This document shows, piece by piece, positions 16,726-25,374 of a stretch of 35,490 nucleotides of DNA. The translations under genes and the position numbers were made by a program. Positions within the stretch are counted from its first letter, which is position 1; each line of letters opens with the position of its first letter. The DNA comes from Ignavibacteriales bacterium (GTDB lineage Bacteria > Bacteroidota > Ignavibacteria > UBA10030 > SZUA-254), in NCBI GenBank assembly GCA_016218025.1, contig JACRFD010000075.1:1-35490 (forward strand), read 5' to 3'. The notes under the pieces were generated by a model. That model saw nothing but the letters and a program-made list of their open reading frames with translations, ran no database searches and was not told where the DNA came from.

Positions 16726-17817
16726 TTATGGATGTAAATGTTTCCAAAACCCAGGGATAGTACTGCTGCACTTTATACATCTTCCATCCTTCAATCTGTT
16801 TTTTACGATGCGAAAACCTTTACGCTCAATTAAGCACTCCCCGCATCGATAACAATTAGTGTTCTCGTAATTTCTTACAGCGCCAGGTATATTTCCTGCG
16901 TACACATAATGCAATCCAGATGTATATCCGATCTCGACTGCGCGAATTATTTTTTTGATAGGTGTATATCTTATATTATCCATCTTATAATCACCATGAA
17001 AAGCCGTGACATGCCACGGAATATCAGGCGAAACCGATTTAATAAATTCTGCAATATTTTTTAATTCATCTTCTGAATCATTGAAATCAGGCACAACTAG
17101 AGTAACTATTTCGATCCAGAATTTTTTCTTGTACGCCAGTTTGATTGTATCTAAAACATTATTAAGCACGCCGCCAAGTTCACGGTATCTTTTATCGTTA
17201 AATCCTTTAAGATCGATTTTAAAAAGGTCGAGCCACGGACTGAGATACTCAACCACTTCAGGAGTTCCGTTACCGTTTGAGACATACGATGTAATAATTT
17301 TTTTCTGCCTCGCTAATTTGAAAATCTCTACTGCCCATTCGCTCGTTATTAGCGGTTCATTGTAGGTGCTAGTTACAACTTGTGCACCGTGCTTTTGAGC
17401 AAGAGCTATTATCTCTTCAGGAGATATCTTTTCAATAGATGAAATGGAATGCGGGTCTCTCAACGTTTGAGATGTTAACCAGTTCTGGCAGAATGAACAA
17501 TGGAAATCGCATCCAAGCATTCCGAAACTCATCGCAGTTGAGCCGGGCATTGCGTGAAAGAACGGTTTCTTTTCTATCGGATCTAAGGCGAGAGAACTTA
17601 CATATCCCCACGGCACAAATAATTTTCCGCCGCGATTAAATCGGATTTTACAAATGCCGTCTTTACCTTCGCCAATTTTGCATCGATGACCGCACGCGTA
17701 ACATTCAATTCGGCCATCCCCGGTGTCGCGGAATAATTCACCAACTCGAGTCTGGCTGTTGAGTAATTCCGCAAATGATATATCGCGTAAAGTTGTCATA
17801 CACACATAAATATACAT
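16726..17817 (-). CDS. amrS: AmmeMemoRadiSam-type radical SAM enzyme (AmrS)
   Basis: The 363-residue product is a radical SAM protein of the pyruvate-formate-lyase-activase-like AmrS family. The cluster motif is GCDFHCSFCQN with Cys103, Cys107 and Cys110. Upstream is the family's extra cysteine cluster, CYACGHRCKIGEGKDGIC (Cys39, 42, 46, 56). At the C-terminus, NCYRCGECLIERKG and GRCIKCSS form a zinc-ribbon-like end. TSTYNEPLITSEWAVEIF and IDLKGFNDKRYRELGG are also typical. The system is named for co-occurrence with AMMECR1 and Memo proteins, neither of which is in this window; the reaction is not established. The first ATG is at 17817; an ATG at 17799 (MTTLRDIS) is an equally likely start. 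Confidence 0.88.
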   Translation of the reverse strand: MYIYVCMTTLRDISFAELLNSQTRVGELFRDTGDGRIECYACGHRCKIGEGKDGICKIRFNRGGKLFVPWGYVSSLALDPIEKKPFFHAMPGSTAMSFGMLGCDFHCSFCQNWLTSQTLRDPHSISSIEKISPEEIIALAQKHGAQVVTSTYNEPLITSEWAVEIFKLARQKKIITSYVSNGNGTPEVVEYLSPWLDLFKIDLKGFNDKRYRELGGVLNNVLDTIKLAYKKKFWIEIVTLVVPDFNDSEDELKNIAEFIKSVSPDIPWHVTAFHGDYKMDNIRYTPIKKIIRAVEIGYTSGLHYVYAGNIPGAVRNYENTNCYRCGECLIERKGFRIVKNRLKDGRCIKCSSTIPGFWKHLHP

Positions 17818-17865
17818 GAAATATTTACTCTTACAAAGAGTATGATTTCAAGGTATAATTTCAAT

Positions 17866-17894
17866 TTGACAATGTTATCACATTTATATATCTT
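17866..17894 (+). promoter_or_regulatory. Candidate promoter for the ORF6N gene
   Basis: A perfect TTGACA box (17866-17871) is followed after 17 bp by TATCTT (17889-17894); a TATATC two bases earlier is an alternative. It lies in the 119-bp divergent gap between the AmrS-type gene and the ORF6N gene. The -10 match is weak. Confidence 0.35.
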
Positions 17895-17936
17895 TTACAT
17901 ATTTTTAAAGCACAAATCTCTTGGAAGGTAAAACAT

Positions 17937-18518
17937 ATGAAGACACACAATATATCGGGCATGATACCTCAAGAAAGAATTGATCACGCAATTTTATTTA
18001 TACGCAAGCAAAAAGTTATGCTTGACCGTGATCTTGCTATCCTTTATGGTGTTCCGACAAAAACATTAAATCAAGCGGTCAAACGGAACAAAAACAGATT
18101 CCCTAAAGATTTCATGTTCCAACTCACACAAGAAGAAATTAAAAATTGGCTGTTGCTGATTTCGTCTGGTTCAAGGTCACAAATTGTGACCTTGAAGAGA
18201 GGTCAAAATATAAAGTACCGTCCATATGCATTTACTGAGCACGGAATTTTGATGTTATCAAGCGTTTTAAAAAGTGAAAGAGCAATCGATGTAAACATTG
18301 CTATCATGCGCACCTTTGTAAAACTGAGAAAGATGTTTGCATCAAATGCTGAACTTGCGCGCAAATTAAAGGCACTGGAAGAAAAATACGACGAGCAATT
18401 TCAGGTTGTCTTCGAGGCAATCCGGCAACTCACTAATCCTCCCATTCCTCCAAAACGTCAAATCGGTTTTAGGATTGAAGAGCCGAAGACATTGTATAAA
18501 CCTCTTAGAAAGAATTAA
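17937..18518 (+). CDS. ORF6N domain-containing DNA-binding protein
   Basis: The 193-residue product starts with the ORF6N domain (about 8-95): RIDHAILFIRKQKVMLDRDLAILYGV, then LNQAVKRNKNRFPKDFMFQL and YAFTEHGILMLSSVLKS. ORF6N and related KilA-N domains are found in phage antirepressor-like proteins and are common in stand-alone chromosomal genes of Bacteroidetes-Chlorobi bacteria. A helical region (about 105-160) with KLKALEEKYDEQFQVVFEAI could mediate dimer formation. The GGAAGG at 17923-17928 is a good Shine-Dalgarno 8 nt before the ATG. No other phage gene is adjacent, so it is most likely an isolated domestic or relic copy. The regulatory target is unknown. Confidence 0.85.
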   Translation: MKTHNISGMIPQERIDHAILFIRKQKVMLDRDLAILYGVPTKTLNQAVKRNKNRFPKDFMFQLTQEEIKNWLLLISSGSRSQIVTLKRGQNIKYRPYAFTEHGILMLSSVLKSERAIDVNIAIMRTFVKLRKMFASNAELARKLKALEEKYDEQFQVVFEAIRQLTNPPIPPKRQIGFRIEEPKTLYKPLRKN

Positions 18519-18599
18519 AAAAGAACTGACAACAATGCTATTTTTCTTTTCCACCTTGAGGATTGGAAAATCACAAGAAGTGTAAATTCAGAAAATGAA

Positions 18600-19493
18600 T
18601 TAAGCTAATTTCCTCAGCACAGCCAGATTCATCTTGTCCTCTTTTAAATCTTCGCCTTTCGGTGTTTCAAGAATTTTGGGAATTGCCGCCAATCGTGGAT
18701 CTTGCATCAGGCATTTGAATCCGTTCTTGCCTATCATCCCTTTGCCGATATGTTCGTGCCTGTCGACTTTCGATCCCAATCCTTTTTTTGAATCGTTCAC
18801 GTGGAATGCGACAAGACGGTCGAATCCAATTACATCGTCGAATTCTTTCATCACTTTTTCGTAACCGTCATCCGTGCTTATATCGTAACCTGCCGCAAAA
18901 ATATGGCAGGTATCGATACAGACCGCCATCCTATTCGGTTCAGCTACACCATCGATAATCTTTCTTAACTGTTCGAATCGATAACCAAGCGAAGAACCTT
19001 GTCCCGCTGTTGTTTCAAGAACACTCAACACTTTGAATCCTTTTGTTTTACTGTGTGCCAGATTAAGAGATTCAATTATTAGTTTGATTCCCTCTTCTTC
19101 CCCTGCACCCATATGAGCGCCCGGATGAAAATTCAGATACTTAATTCCGAGTGCTTCGCATCGTTTTAGTTCATCTAAATATGCTTCACGCGATTTCTTT
19201 AAAATTTCCGGATTTACCGCACACAGATTAATAAGGTATGAATCGTGCGCAACCACATGTTTGATACTTGATTTCGAAGAAACTGTTTTGTAGTTTTCGA
19301 TATCTTCTTCTGTGAGCGGTTTTGCAGCCCATTGATTACTGCTTTTGGTGAATACTTGAAGCGTGCGGCATCCGATACTTTCTGCCAGTTCGAATGCTTT
19401 GTAAATTCCGCCTGCAATCGATTCGTGCGCGCCGATTAGAAGATCGTCATTCTGGATTTTTGATTTGCGATTTGAGATATTGGTTTTAGTCAT
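18600..19493 (-). CDS. nfo: Endonuclease IV (deoxyribonuclease IV, AP endonuclease)
   Basis: Endonuclease IV cuts the backbone at abasic sites in base-excision repair with three zinc ions. The 297-residue product has the family motifs LLIGAHESIAGG (about 17-28), NFHPGAHMGAG, VLETTAGQGSSLG, VCIDTCHIFAAGYD and FHVNDSKKGLGSKVDRHEHIG, which include the zinc-binding His, Glu and Asp residues. The usual family start is just before LIGAH; here the nearest in-frame start is 17 residues upstream, giving a short extension (SNRKSKIQN) that looks like low-information sequence, not a domain. It is divergent from anmK with 62 nt between starts. Confidence 0.94.
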   Translation of the reverse strand: MTKTNISNRKSKIQNDDLLIGAHESIAGGIYKAFELAESIGCRTLQVFTKSSNQWAAKPLTEEDIENYKTVSSKSSIKHVVAHDSYLINLCAVNPEILKKSREAYLDELKRCEALGIKYLNFHPGAHMGAGEEEGIKLIIESLNLAHSKTKGFKVLSVLETTAGQGSSLGYRFEQLRKIIDGVAEPNRMAVCIDTCHIFAAGYDISTDDGYEKVMKEFDDVIGFDRLVAFHVNDSKKGLGSKVDRHEHIGKGMIGKNGFKCLMQDPRLAAIPKILETPKGEDLKEDKMNLAVLRKLA

Positions 19494-19500
19494 TGGTCAA

Positions 19501-19529
19501 TTGTAATTTGTTGTTGGTATAGCTAATAT
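19501..19529 (+). promoter_or_regulatory. Weak candidate promoter for anmK
   Basis: TTGTAA (19501-19506) and TAATAT (19524-19529) are separated by 17 bp in the 62-bp gap between the divergent nfo and anmK genes. Both boxes are imperfect. Confidence 0.25.
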
Positions 19530-19555
19530 TATAAACTTTAGAATTAAGTGCAACA

Positions 19556-20734
19556 ATGGAAGCATTAAAAAAACTATTCAGTAAAAAGGAGAAAATTGTT
19601 GTCGGATTAATGTCCGGAACATCTGCCGACGGCATAGATGCGGCACTTGTGGAAATTAAAGGAAGCGGATTAAAATCAAAAATTAAATTGAAGGCATTTG
19701 AGACTTATAGCTATCCGAAGGGATATAAAACATTTCTGTTAAAAAACTCCGACAATTCAAATGCAAAACTCGAAGACATTTCCCGGCTCGATTTTTTAGT
19801 CGCGGGCTTCTTTGCAGATGCGGCTAAGAGGATTGTCCGCAAAGGCGGATTGAAATTATCGCAGATAGATATTATCGGTTCGCACGGACAAACCATTCAA
19901 CACCTTCCGCTGCCTGTAAAAATATTCGGGGAAAAAATCCGCTCTACTACTCAGATAGGAAACATATCGGCAATTGCAAAACTAACAGGTGTTACTACAA
20001 TTGGTGATTTCAGATCAGGAGATGTGGCGGTCGGCGGAACGGGTGCACCTCTCGTTCCGATTTTCGATTATTATCAGTTTCTATCTTCAAAGAAAAAGCG
20101 TGCGTTGCTCAATATCGGCGGCATCGCTAACATCACTATTCTTCCCAAGAATTGTACAATTAATCAGGTAAAAGCATTTGACACAGGTCCCGGGAATATG
20201 ATCATCGACGGATTGATGAAAATTTTCTTCGATAAACCGTTTGACAAAAATGGTAACATTGCCGCAAGCGGAAAAATTATTCCATCGCTTCTCAGTTCTC
20301 TGATGATGCAGCCTTACATCTGGCTCTCCCCTCCTAAATCAACGGGCAGAGAAACTTTCGGTGAGGAGTTAATCAAAACGATACATAAAGCATTTAAGAA
20401 AGAGTTAAAGGAAGATATAATTGCAACCGTAACTGAATTTACCGCACTCAGCATCTACTTAAGTTATTTAGAATTCATCCAGCCGAAAATAAAATTGGAT
20501 GAGATTATTGTAAGCGGCGGCGGTGTTCACAATAAATATTTAATGGAGGCATTGCAGAGATATTTCGGGAAGACAAAAGTAAAACCGATTGATGGAAAAA
20601 TTCCTGCCGATGCAAAAGAAGCGGTATGTTTTGCAATGCTGGCGAACGAATTGATATCAGGCAATCCAACGAACATGCCATCTGTAACAGGCGCAAAGAA
20701 GAGAACACTATTGGGGACAATTGCATTACCTTAA
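19556..20734 (+). CDS. anmK: Anhydro-N-acetylmuramic acid kinase
   Basis: AnmK phosphorylates and opens 1,6-anhydro-MurNAc released during peptidoglycan turnover, giving MurNAc 6-phosphate for recycling. The 392-residue product has the family landmarks in order: VVGLMSGTSADGIDAALVEI (about 14-33), IGSHGQTIQHLP, TTIGDFRSGDVAVGGTGAPLVPIFD with the catalytic Asp, LNIGGIANIT, AFDTGPGNMIIDG and EIIVSGGGVHNKYLM. These are the sugar-kinase/actin-fold phosphate and adenosine motifs. No murQ is next to it. No clear Shine-Dalgarno is seen. Confidence 0.95.
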   Translation: MEALKKLFSKKEKIVVGLMSGTSADGIDAALVEIKGSGLKSKIKLKAFETYSYPKGYKTFLLKNSDNSNAKLEDISRLDFLVAGFFADAAKRIVRKGGLKLSQIDIIGSHGQTIQHLPLPVKIFGEKIRSTTQIGNISAIAKLTGVTTIGDFRSGDVAVGGTGAPLVPIFDYYQFLSSKKKRALLNIGGIANITILPKNCTINQVKAFDTGPGNMIIDGLMKIFFDKPFDKNGNIAASGKIIPSLLSSLMMQPYIWLSPPKSTGRETFGEELIKTIHKAFKKELKEDIIATVTEFTALSIYLSYLEFIQPKIKLDEIIVSGGGVHNKYLMEALQRYFGKTKVKPIDGKIPADAKEAVCFAMLANELISGNPTNMPSVTGAKKRTLLGTIALP

Positions 20735-21070
20735 TACATTTTCTATACTGTTGTGTAGGAATATTTTTACTTTCTCTTTGAAGAGTCACAAAGTGATACC
20801 TTTGGTAAAAGTAACAAAGAGAACATCCGCAATCATAAACGGTGGCGGGGGAAAGCAGTCAACAATTAATGTGATTTCATTTCTTTTTCTTAGCGATATT
20901 ATAATGGAATCACAAAGCTGAATTTAGTAATGGCCGTTTGACAGTGGTATGATTGCGGAGGCAATTTAAAAAATATTTATCACCCCTTTCGCACCTTCTT
21001 ACCAAAACGGCAACTTCCCGAAAGTTCCAGATCGGGCTAGCGCAGTAACTTTCGGGAAGTTTAATTGCGT
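20735..21070. other. Non-coding stretch downstream of anmK
   Basis: About 340 bases without a convincing gene. A 66-codon frame at 20721-20921 has no recognisable features and overlaps the end of anmK. The stretch contains CTCTTTG and CAAAGAG as a short inverted pair around 20775-20820, and the larger inverted repeat at 21012-21061, annotated separately. The promoter for the secreted protein begins at 21071. Confidence 0.5.
21012..21061. repeat. 15-bp perfect inverted repeat
   Basis: The arms AACTTCCCGAAAGTT (21012-21026) and AACTTTCGGGAAGTT (21047-21061) are exact reverse complements separated by 20 bases. Each arm is itself close to palindromic. It lies between anmK and the secreted-protein gene, just before a promoter-like site. 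No T-run follows, so a classical terminator is doubtful; a dispersed palindromic repeat is more likely. Confidence 0.75.
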
Positions 21071-21099
21071 TTGACAAATTGCAGATTAATTTTTACATT
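21071..21099 (+). promoter_or_regulatory. Candidate sigma70-type promoter for the secreted sorting-domain protein
   Basis: A perfect TTGACA (21071-21076) and TACATT (21094-21099) are separated by 17 bp. The leader would be about 125 nt long before the ATG at 21234, which has GGAAGGG at 21218-21224 as a ribosome binding site. Confidence 0.45.
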
Positions 21100-21233
21100 G
21101 CAAAACAGATTTTGGGTGATAAACTAAGGGATAACCCGCGATTAATGAGAATATGATAGAATTGCCATTTATTGAAAATAAAACTTAACACAAAAATAAA
21201 TTATTCATAAAATTATGGAAGGGTAACATTGTT

Positions 21234-22907
21234 ATGAAATACTTTTTGATTTTATTTCTTAGCTTAATTGCCACAACACTATGTTTTGCTCAAACAGAGC
21301 TTTGGCGTATTAACGGACAGTATAATATCAACAAACCGGCAGATAATGGCAGTATTTATCTTGCTCATGGTATTGGGACATCACCAGATACCATAAAGAA
21401 AATATCATCTGATGGAGTTACCATTTGGGAAAAAGAATTTAAATCATCCATAAATCAATTTTTAACCCACGATGGTAATTTTTATATTCTCTTTCATTCG
21501 TCCATATACCAAGATAGCGTTACTTATTTTGATAAAAACGGAGAACGTTTGTGGACACTAAATTATCCTGCAAGCTATGCTTCTGATCGAGCATCTATTG
21601 ATCAAAATGGAAATTTATATTTCTTTCTTAATTACGATAGTCCTTATGGCAGATTGTGTAAATTAGATTCTACAGGCACGTGGAAATTTCAAGGTGAGAT
21701 TCCAATAATTCCGATAATCGATGAATGGGGAGCTGATTTTTATGGTCCCTTTGTAGACAACAATAAGGTTTGGTTAATAGCTTATGTTTTAAAAAACGAT
21801 TACATCGAAAAACGAAACACATGGTATGATAATGACTCGCTCCATACAATCGTATTTCAATTTGACGCCAACACGGGATCATATATCTCCTACACTAAAG
21901 CTCTGAAGGTGCTTACTAGAATGGAAAAAGGCGACACTAAAGGCAATTCGACAACATTTGAGGCTTATGATTGTCCATACACAATTTATGAGACTTATAC
22001 AGTGAGTGGAAATTTGATTTTGGCTGGAACATATTCGACAAGCATGTATAAAACTAATGTTCGAGAGAATTTAACTGGAGAGGAGAAAAGTGAGTGGCAT
22101 CTTCTAATTACTAACCCGGATGGCAAATCAAAGTTGTTCAAATATAAAGGAAAAGGTTATTATCAAGAAAAGGAACCCGGTTCTTCGGTTAAATATAATG
22201 GAAACTATTTAGCACATGTAGGTATTGGAAAGAATAGTATGATTTATTTGAGTGGTGAAATTGCCATGGGTAAAGAAGTAAATGGGATTGGCACAGGTTA
22301 TTATACAACCGGCGCTTTAATTAAGTATAACGTGGCAAAGAAAAAATCAATGTGGGTGAAAAAGGATTTCGGTGGAGGTAATTGTTGGGTAACTCAGTCG
22401 CAACATGTGATGATAATGGGTTCGAGTGGTATCAGCATATGCGATTCTAACGGTAATGAGAGTACAACAAGATTATCATTTGCCGATATTATAGCTAAAA
22501 TTCCAAAAGAACTTAATACTCGGGATGATCAAATATTTCTAAATATGAACCGGTTGTGGCCATCTTCGCCTTATTTTGCCAAATATTCACTTGCACCTCT
22601 TCAATTCCAAAAAAATATTGTGGATAATTTAGAGAAACCTTTCGAATATTCTCTTGATCAGAATTATCCGAATCCATTCAACCCGACAACAACAATTAAA
22701 TTCACATTACAGGAAGAGTTAAATGTTACACTAAAAGTATTTAATACTCTTGGACAAGAAGTGGCAACAATACTCAACAATGAATTTCTTGAAGAAGGCG
22801 AACATGAAATAGAATTCAACGCTGGATCACTGGCAAGCGGTGTGTATTTCTATCGCATCGATGCAGGCTCATTTATTGATACCAAAAAATTTATTTTAAT
22901 AAGATAA
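21234..22907 (+). CDS. Secreted protein with type IX secretion C-terminal sorting domain
   Basis: The 557-residue product has a signal peptide (MKYFLILFLSLIATTLCFAQ, cut about after residue 18-20). A long beta-rich body follows (about 20-460) with repeats such as GNLYFFLNYDSP and GNLILAGTYS, resembling a PQQ-like or other beta-propeller. The C-terminus (about 470-557) is a type A sorting domain: SLDQNYPNPFNPTTTIKF, then VTLKVFNTLGQEVATIL and ASGVYFYRIDAG, ending in KKFILIR. In Bacteroidetes-Chlorobi bacteria this domain directs export through the type IX secretion system and attachment to the surface. No enzyme motif is visible in the body. It stands alone, bounded by a hairpin terminator at 22920-22952. 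Confidence 0.85.
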   Translation: MKYFLILFLSLIATTLCFAQTELWRINGQYNINKPADNGSIYLAHGIGTSPDTIKKISSDGVTIWEKEFKSSINQFLTHDGNFYILFHSSIYQDSVTYFDKNGERLWTLNYPASYASDRASIDQNGNLYFFLNYDSPYGRLCKLDSTGTWKFQGEIPIIPIIDEWGADFYGPFVDNNKVWLIAYVLKNDYIEKRNTWYDNDSLHTIVFQFDANTGSYISYTKALKVLTRMEKGDTKGNSTTFEAYDCPYTIYETYTVSGNLILAGTYSTSMYKTNVRENLTGEEKSEWHLLITNPDGKSKLFKYKGKGYYQEKEPGSSVKYNGNYLAHVGIGKNSMIYLSGEIAMGKEVNGIGTGYYTTGALIKYNVAKKKSMWVKKDFGGGNCWVTQSQHVMIMGSSGISICDSNGNESTTRLSFADIIAKIPKELNTRDDQIFLNMNRLWPSSPYFAKYSLAPLQFQKNIVDNLEKPFEYSLDQNYPNPFNPTTTIKFTLQEELNVTLKVFNTLGQEVATILNNEFLEEGEHEIEFNAGSLASGVYFYRIDAGSFIDTKKFILIR

Positions 22908-22919
22908 AATGGCAACATT

Positions 22920-22952
22920 TAACGCTGCGCGGGTTTTGCCCGCGTAGCGTTA
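22920..22952. terminator. GC-rich hairpin between convergent genes
   Basis: A 14-bp stem runs from 22920-22933 (TAACGCTGCGCGGG) to 22939-22952, with one G.U-type mismatch and a 5-nt loop TTTTG. It sits in the 52-bp gap between the convergent secreted-protein and acyltransferase-like genes, so it can act for both strands. There is no strong T-run after it. Confidence 0.7.
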
Positions 22953-22959
22953 TCTAGTT

Positions 22960-24141
22960 CTAAAAATCACTCGTAAATAAAAAGTACAAAAACACTCCAC
23001 CCACTATAATCTGTACCCATCTGTAAGCTGGGAAATGTTTTCGCTTGAGGTAATTCCATAGCAATGCTGAGATAAGCATCAGAAAGAATAGTCCTGCAAA
23101 TAGACCAACCGTTTCAACAAATGAGCGGTTCAAACCAAATATAACCTGCATATTTAATTGCGGATTCATGGAAGAACCGTAAAGCACAAGCAAATGTAAA
23201 ACATAAACAAACAACGATTCGATACCAAGCACCGTGAAAATTTTTCTTGCATTCTTCAGGTTCTGAGTGAAGTACCAGAATGCAGAAATTATCACCATCA
23301 ATGAACCGAGGCGAACGAGGAAATAATTCGGACTTGTAAACCAGTAATTGTAAGTCGGATACAAATACCACGGCAGCCAGTCGAAAACAAATCCTGCGAT
23401 AATAAATATCATCCCGACAACAGTAAGCCAATAAAAATATTTTTTCTCACGCTTTTCTTCGACCGCAACAGAGAACTCCCACGAGACTATAACCCCCGCA
23501 TAAAGAAATCCGACATAAGGAAAGAGCGGAAATGGAGAACCATGATTGCCGTTGAATATCTGCGACAGAAAAGGAGAAAGATATTTCAGGAAATCGATAT
23601 CCCATATAAGCGGAGTTGCAAAGCATACCGCAATAATCGTGCTGATAACAAGCGAATAAAATCTTGATTCCCGCTTGAAGAAGAATATCAATCCATGCAA
23701 CGAGAGCAATCCTATCCCGATGCAATGCAAAACATCGAACTGGAACAATTGCAGCACTTCCGTCTGACTTAAATCTAAAGCTACTTTGCGGAACGAATAA
23801 TATGGCAAATGGAGCGCAAGTCCGAGTAAAATCACCAGCAAGAAACGACGAAGTCTGCGTGCAAGCGGTGGATCCCAGTGATGATATGCTTCCCACCTTT
23901 TTCTTGTGGAAACAACAAATGTAAGACCGGCACCGAATAAAAAAGCAGGAGCGCTCAATCCGTGAAAAAACTCGTGAAGCTGGAAGAAAGTATTACGTTG
24001 AGTTGAGATTGGAAGGAATGCTCTCAAAACATGTCCTTCCAACATCAATAAAATAACTGCGGCACGGTAAAGATCGATAAAAACATATCGTTCACCCGAA
24101 CGCTGGTTTGTCGGTTGCAAAAGTGTTGGAGTGTCGGTCAT
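22960..24141 (-). CDS. Multi-pass membrane protein of the DUF1624/heparan-alpha-glucosaminide N-acetyltransferase-like family
   Basis: The 393-residue product has about ten hydrophobic segments. The N-terminal signature RYVFIDLYRAAVILLMLEGHVLRAF (about 18-42) matches the DUF1624/HGSNAT-like group, which includes a conserved His in the first segment and the motif PAFLFGAGLTFV (about 75-86). LARRLRRFLLVILLGLALHLP (about 103-123) is also typical. Relatives include the lysosomal acetyl-CoA:glucosaminide transferase; most bacterial members have no proven substrate. Acyl transfer to a cell-surface sugar is an inference. The gene stands between a terminator hairpin and a palindromic intergenic element. 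Confidence 0.78.
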   Translation of the reverse strand: MTDTPTLLQPTNQRSGERYVFIDLYRAAVILLMLEGHVLRAFLPISTQRNTFFQLHEFFHGLSAPAFLFGAGLTFVVSTRKRWEAYHHWDPPLARRLRRFLLVILLGLALHLPYYSFRKVALDLSQTEVLQLFQFDVLHCIGIGLLSLHGLIFFFKRESRFYSLVISTIIAVCFATPLIWDIDFLKYLSPFLSQIFNGNHGSPFPLFPYVGFLYAGVIVSWEFSVAVEEKREKKYFYWLTVVGMIFIIAGFVFDWLPWYLYPTYNYWFTSPNYFLVRLGSLMVIISAFWYFTQNLKNARKIFTVLGIESLFVYVLHLLVLYGSSMNPQLNMQVIFGLNRSFVETVGLFAGLFFLMLISALLWNYLKRKHFPAYRWVQIIVGGVFLYFLFTSDF

Positions 24142-24234
24142 CTTTGTTTTATTTCACGTCGCACATGCGAAAGATTCAGTAAAACGTTTATGCATGTTCA
24201 CCTTTCCCAAATGGGTTTGACAAGAACATTTTAT

Positions 24235-24354
24235 TTTGTCATTCCGATTCCGCTTCATTCTCTGCTATCTCTTTGACAGAAGCGGGAGAGGAATCTTAAA
24301 ACAAGCCGGAATAAAGATTTCTCTCCCGCTCTGCGAGCGGGATCGAAATGACAA
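24235..24354. repeat. Palindromic intergenic element (MITE/REP-like)
   Basis: About 120 bases between the acyltransferase-like gene and pta form nested inverted repeats. The outer ends are TTGTCATTCCGATTC (24235-24249) and GATCGAAATGACAA (24341-24354), which pair imperfectly. Inside, AGCGGGAGAGGAATCT (24281-24296) pairs with AGATTTCTCTCCCGCT (24315-24330) with one mismatch. A tight hairpin, CCGCTCTGCGAGCGG, lies at 24326-24340. The GTCATT..GA ends and the GGAGAGGAATCT/AGATTTCTC core have the layout of palindromic repeats seen in many Bacteroidetes intergenic regions. It has no coding capacity. Confidence 0.75.
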
Positions 24355-24390
24355 TAGGAATTTCTCATCTTGCTTAGCATCCGTTTTAAA

Positions 24391-25374
24391 CTACACAGCC
24401 AACACGCAATTAATCGCAGTGGTGTTCACAATATCTTCAACACTGCAACCGCGCGAAAGATCAAAAGCCGGCTTGCTCAAACCCTGAACGATCGGACCGA
24501 TTGCCTCGGCGCCACCAAGCCGTTGTGCCATTTTGTAGCCGATGTTTCCCGCGTTCAAATCCGGGAAGATTAACACATTAGCATTGCCTTCAATCGGACT
24601 TCCCGGCGCTTTCGATTTTGCGACCTTGGGTACAATAGCTGCATCAAGCTGCAATTCGCCGTCTGCGATTAAGCCAGGCGCTTTTTGTTTTACAAGTGCT
24701 GTTGCCTGTACAACTTTATCTATTAACGGATGAGTCGCGCTCCCCTTTGTTGAAAATGAAAGCATTGCAACACGCGGTTCTTCGCCTGTAATTTTTTTAT
24801 GATTCTCGGCTGTTGCTATTGCGATATCGGCAAGCTGTTCAAAAGTTGGGTCCGGCACAACTGCCGAATCGGCAAACGAAAATACCTGATGCGGAAAAAC
24901 CATAACAAAGAAACTGGAAACGATGCTGATTCCCTCCTTCAATCCGATAACTTGAATTGCCGCACGCAAAACATCGCCGGTAGTTGAGATCGAACCGGCC
25001 ACGCTTCCGTTTGCCATGCCTTCGCGCACCATCATGGCACCGAAGAATAGCGGATGCTTCATTGTCTTCTGTGCTTCTTCGATAGTGATTCCTTTATGTT
25101 TGCGGAGATTAAAAAAGATGTGAGAAAAATCGCTTAGCTTTTCCGAACGCGTGGGATCAATGATTCGAATTCCGCCTGTATTAATTTGGAGTGATGTTGC
25201 CTTCGCACGAATTTCATCTTCATTTCCAATTAAAATCGGATTGGCTAAAGATTCATCTGCTAATATTCGAGCGGCTTTTATCACACGTTCGTCTGTAGCA
25301 TCGGGAAATACAACTGATTTTTTATTTTTCCTTGCTTGTTCTTTAATTGATGTCATTAATTGATTTGGTATCAT
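24391..25374 (-). CDS. pta: Phosphate acetyltransferase
   Basis: Pta interconverts acetyl-CoA and acetyl phosphate in acetate metabolism. The 327-residue product matches the short class lacking the N-terminal regulatory domain of E. coli Pta. Visible landmarks are [21 protein letters not shown] (about 17-37), [19 protein letters not shown], the central [37 protein letters not shown] and the C-terminal [21 protein letters not shown] and [19 protein letters not shown] phosphate butyryltransferase is less likely given these motifs. No ackA is in the window. Confidence 0.93.
   Translation of the reverse strand: MIPNQLMTSIKEQARKNKKSVVFPDATDERVIKAARILADESLANPILIGNEDEIRAKATSLQINTGGIRIIDPTRSEKLSDFSHIFFNLRKHKGITIEEAQKTMKHPLFFGAMMVREGMANGSVAGSISTTGDVLRAAIQVIGLKEGISIVSSFFVMVFPHQVFSFADSAVVPDPTFEQLADIAIATAENHKKITGEEPRVAMLSFSTKGSATHPLIDKVVQATALVKQKAPGLIADGELQLDAAIVPKVAKSKAPGSPIEGNANVLIFPDLNAGNIGYKMAQRLGGAEAIGPIVQGLSKPAFDLSRGCSVEDIVNTTAINCVLAV

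Noticed and set aside
17937..18518. Prophage remnant inferred from the ORF6N gene
   Set aside because: No other phage gene, attachment site or tRNA is adjacent; ORF6N genes are common as isolated chromosomal genes in this group.
20721..20921. 66-codon plus-strand frame after anmK
   Set aside because: It overlaps the anmK end, has no ribosome site or recognisable domain, and lies in a repeat-containing gap.
22920..22952. Integron attC-like site (TAACGC..GCGTTA hairpin)
   Set aside because: The right end does not fit the GTTRRRY core, there is no second inner box pair, and no integrase is present; a terminator between convergent genes explains it.
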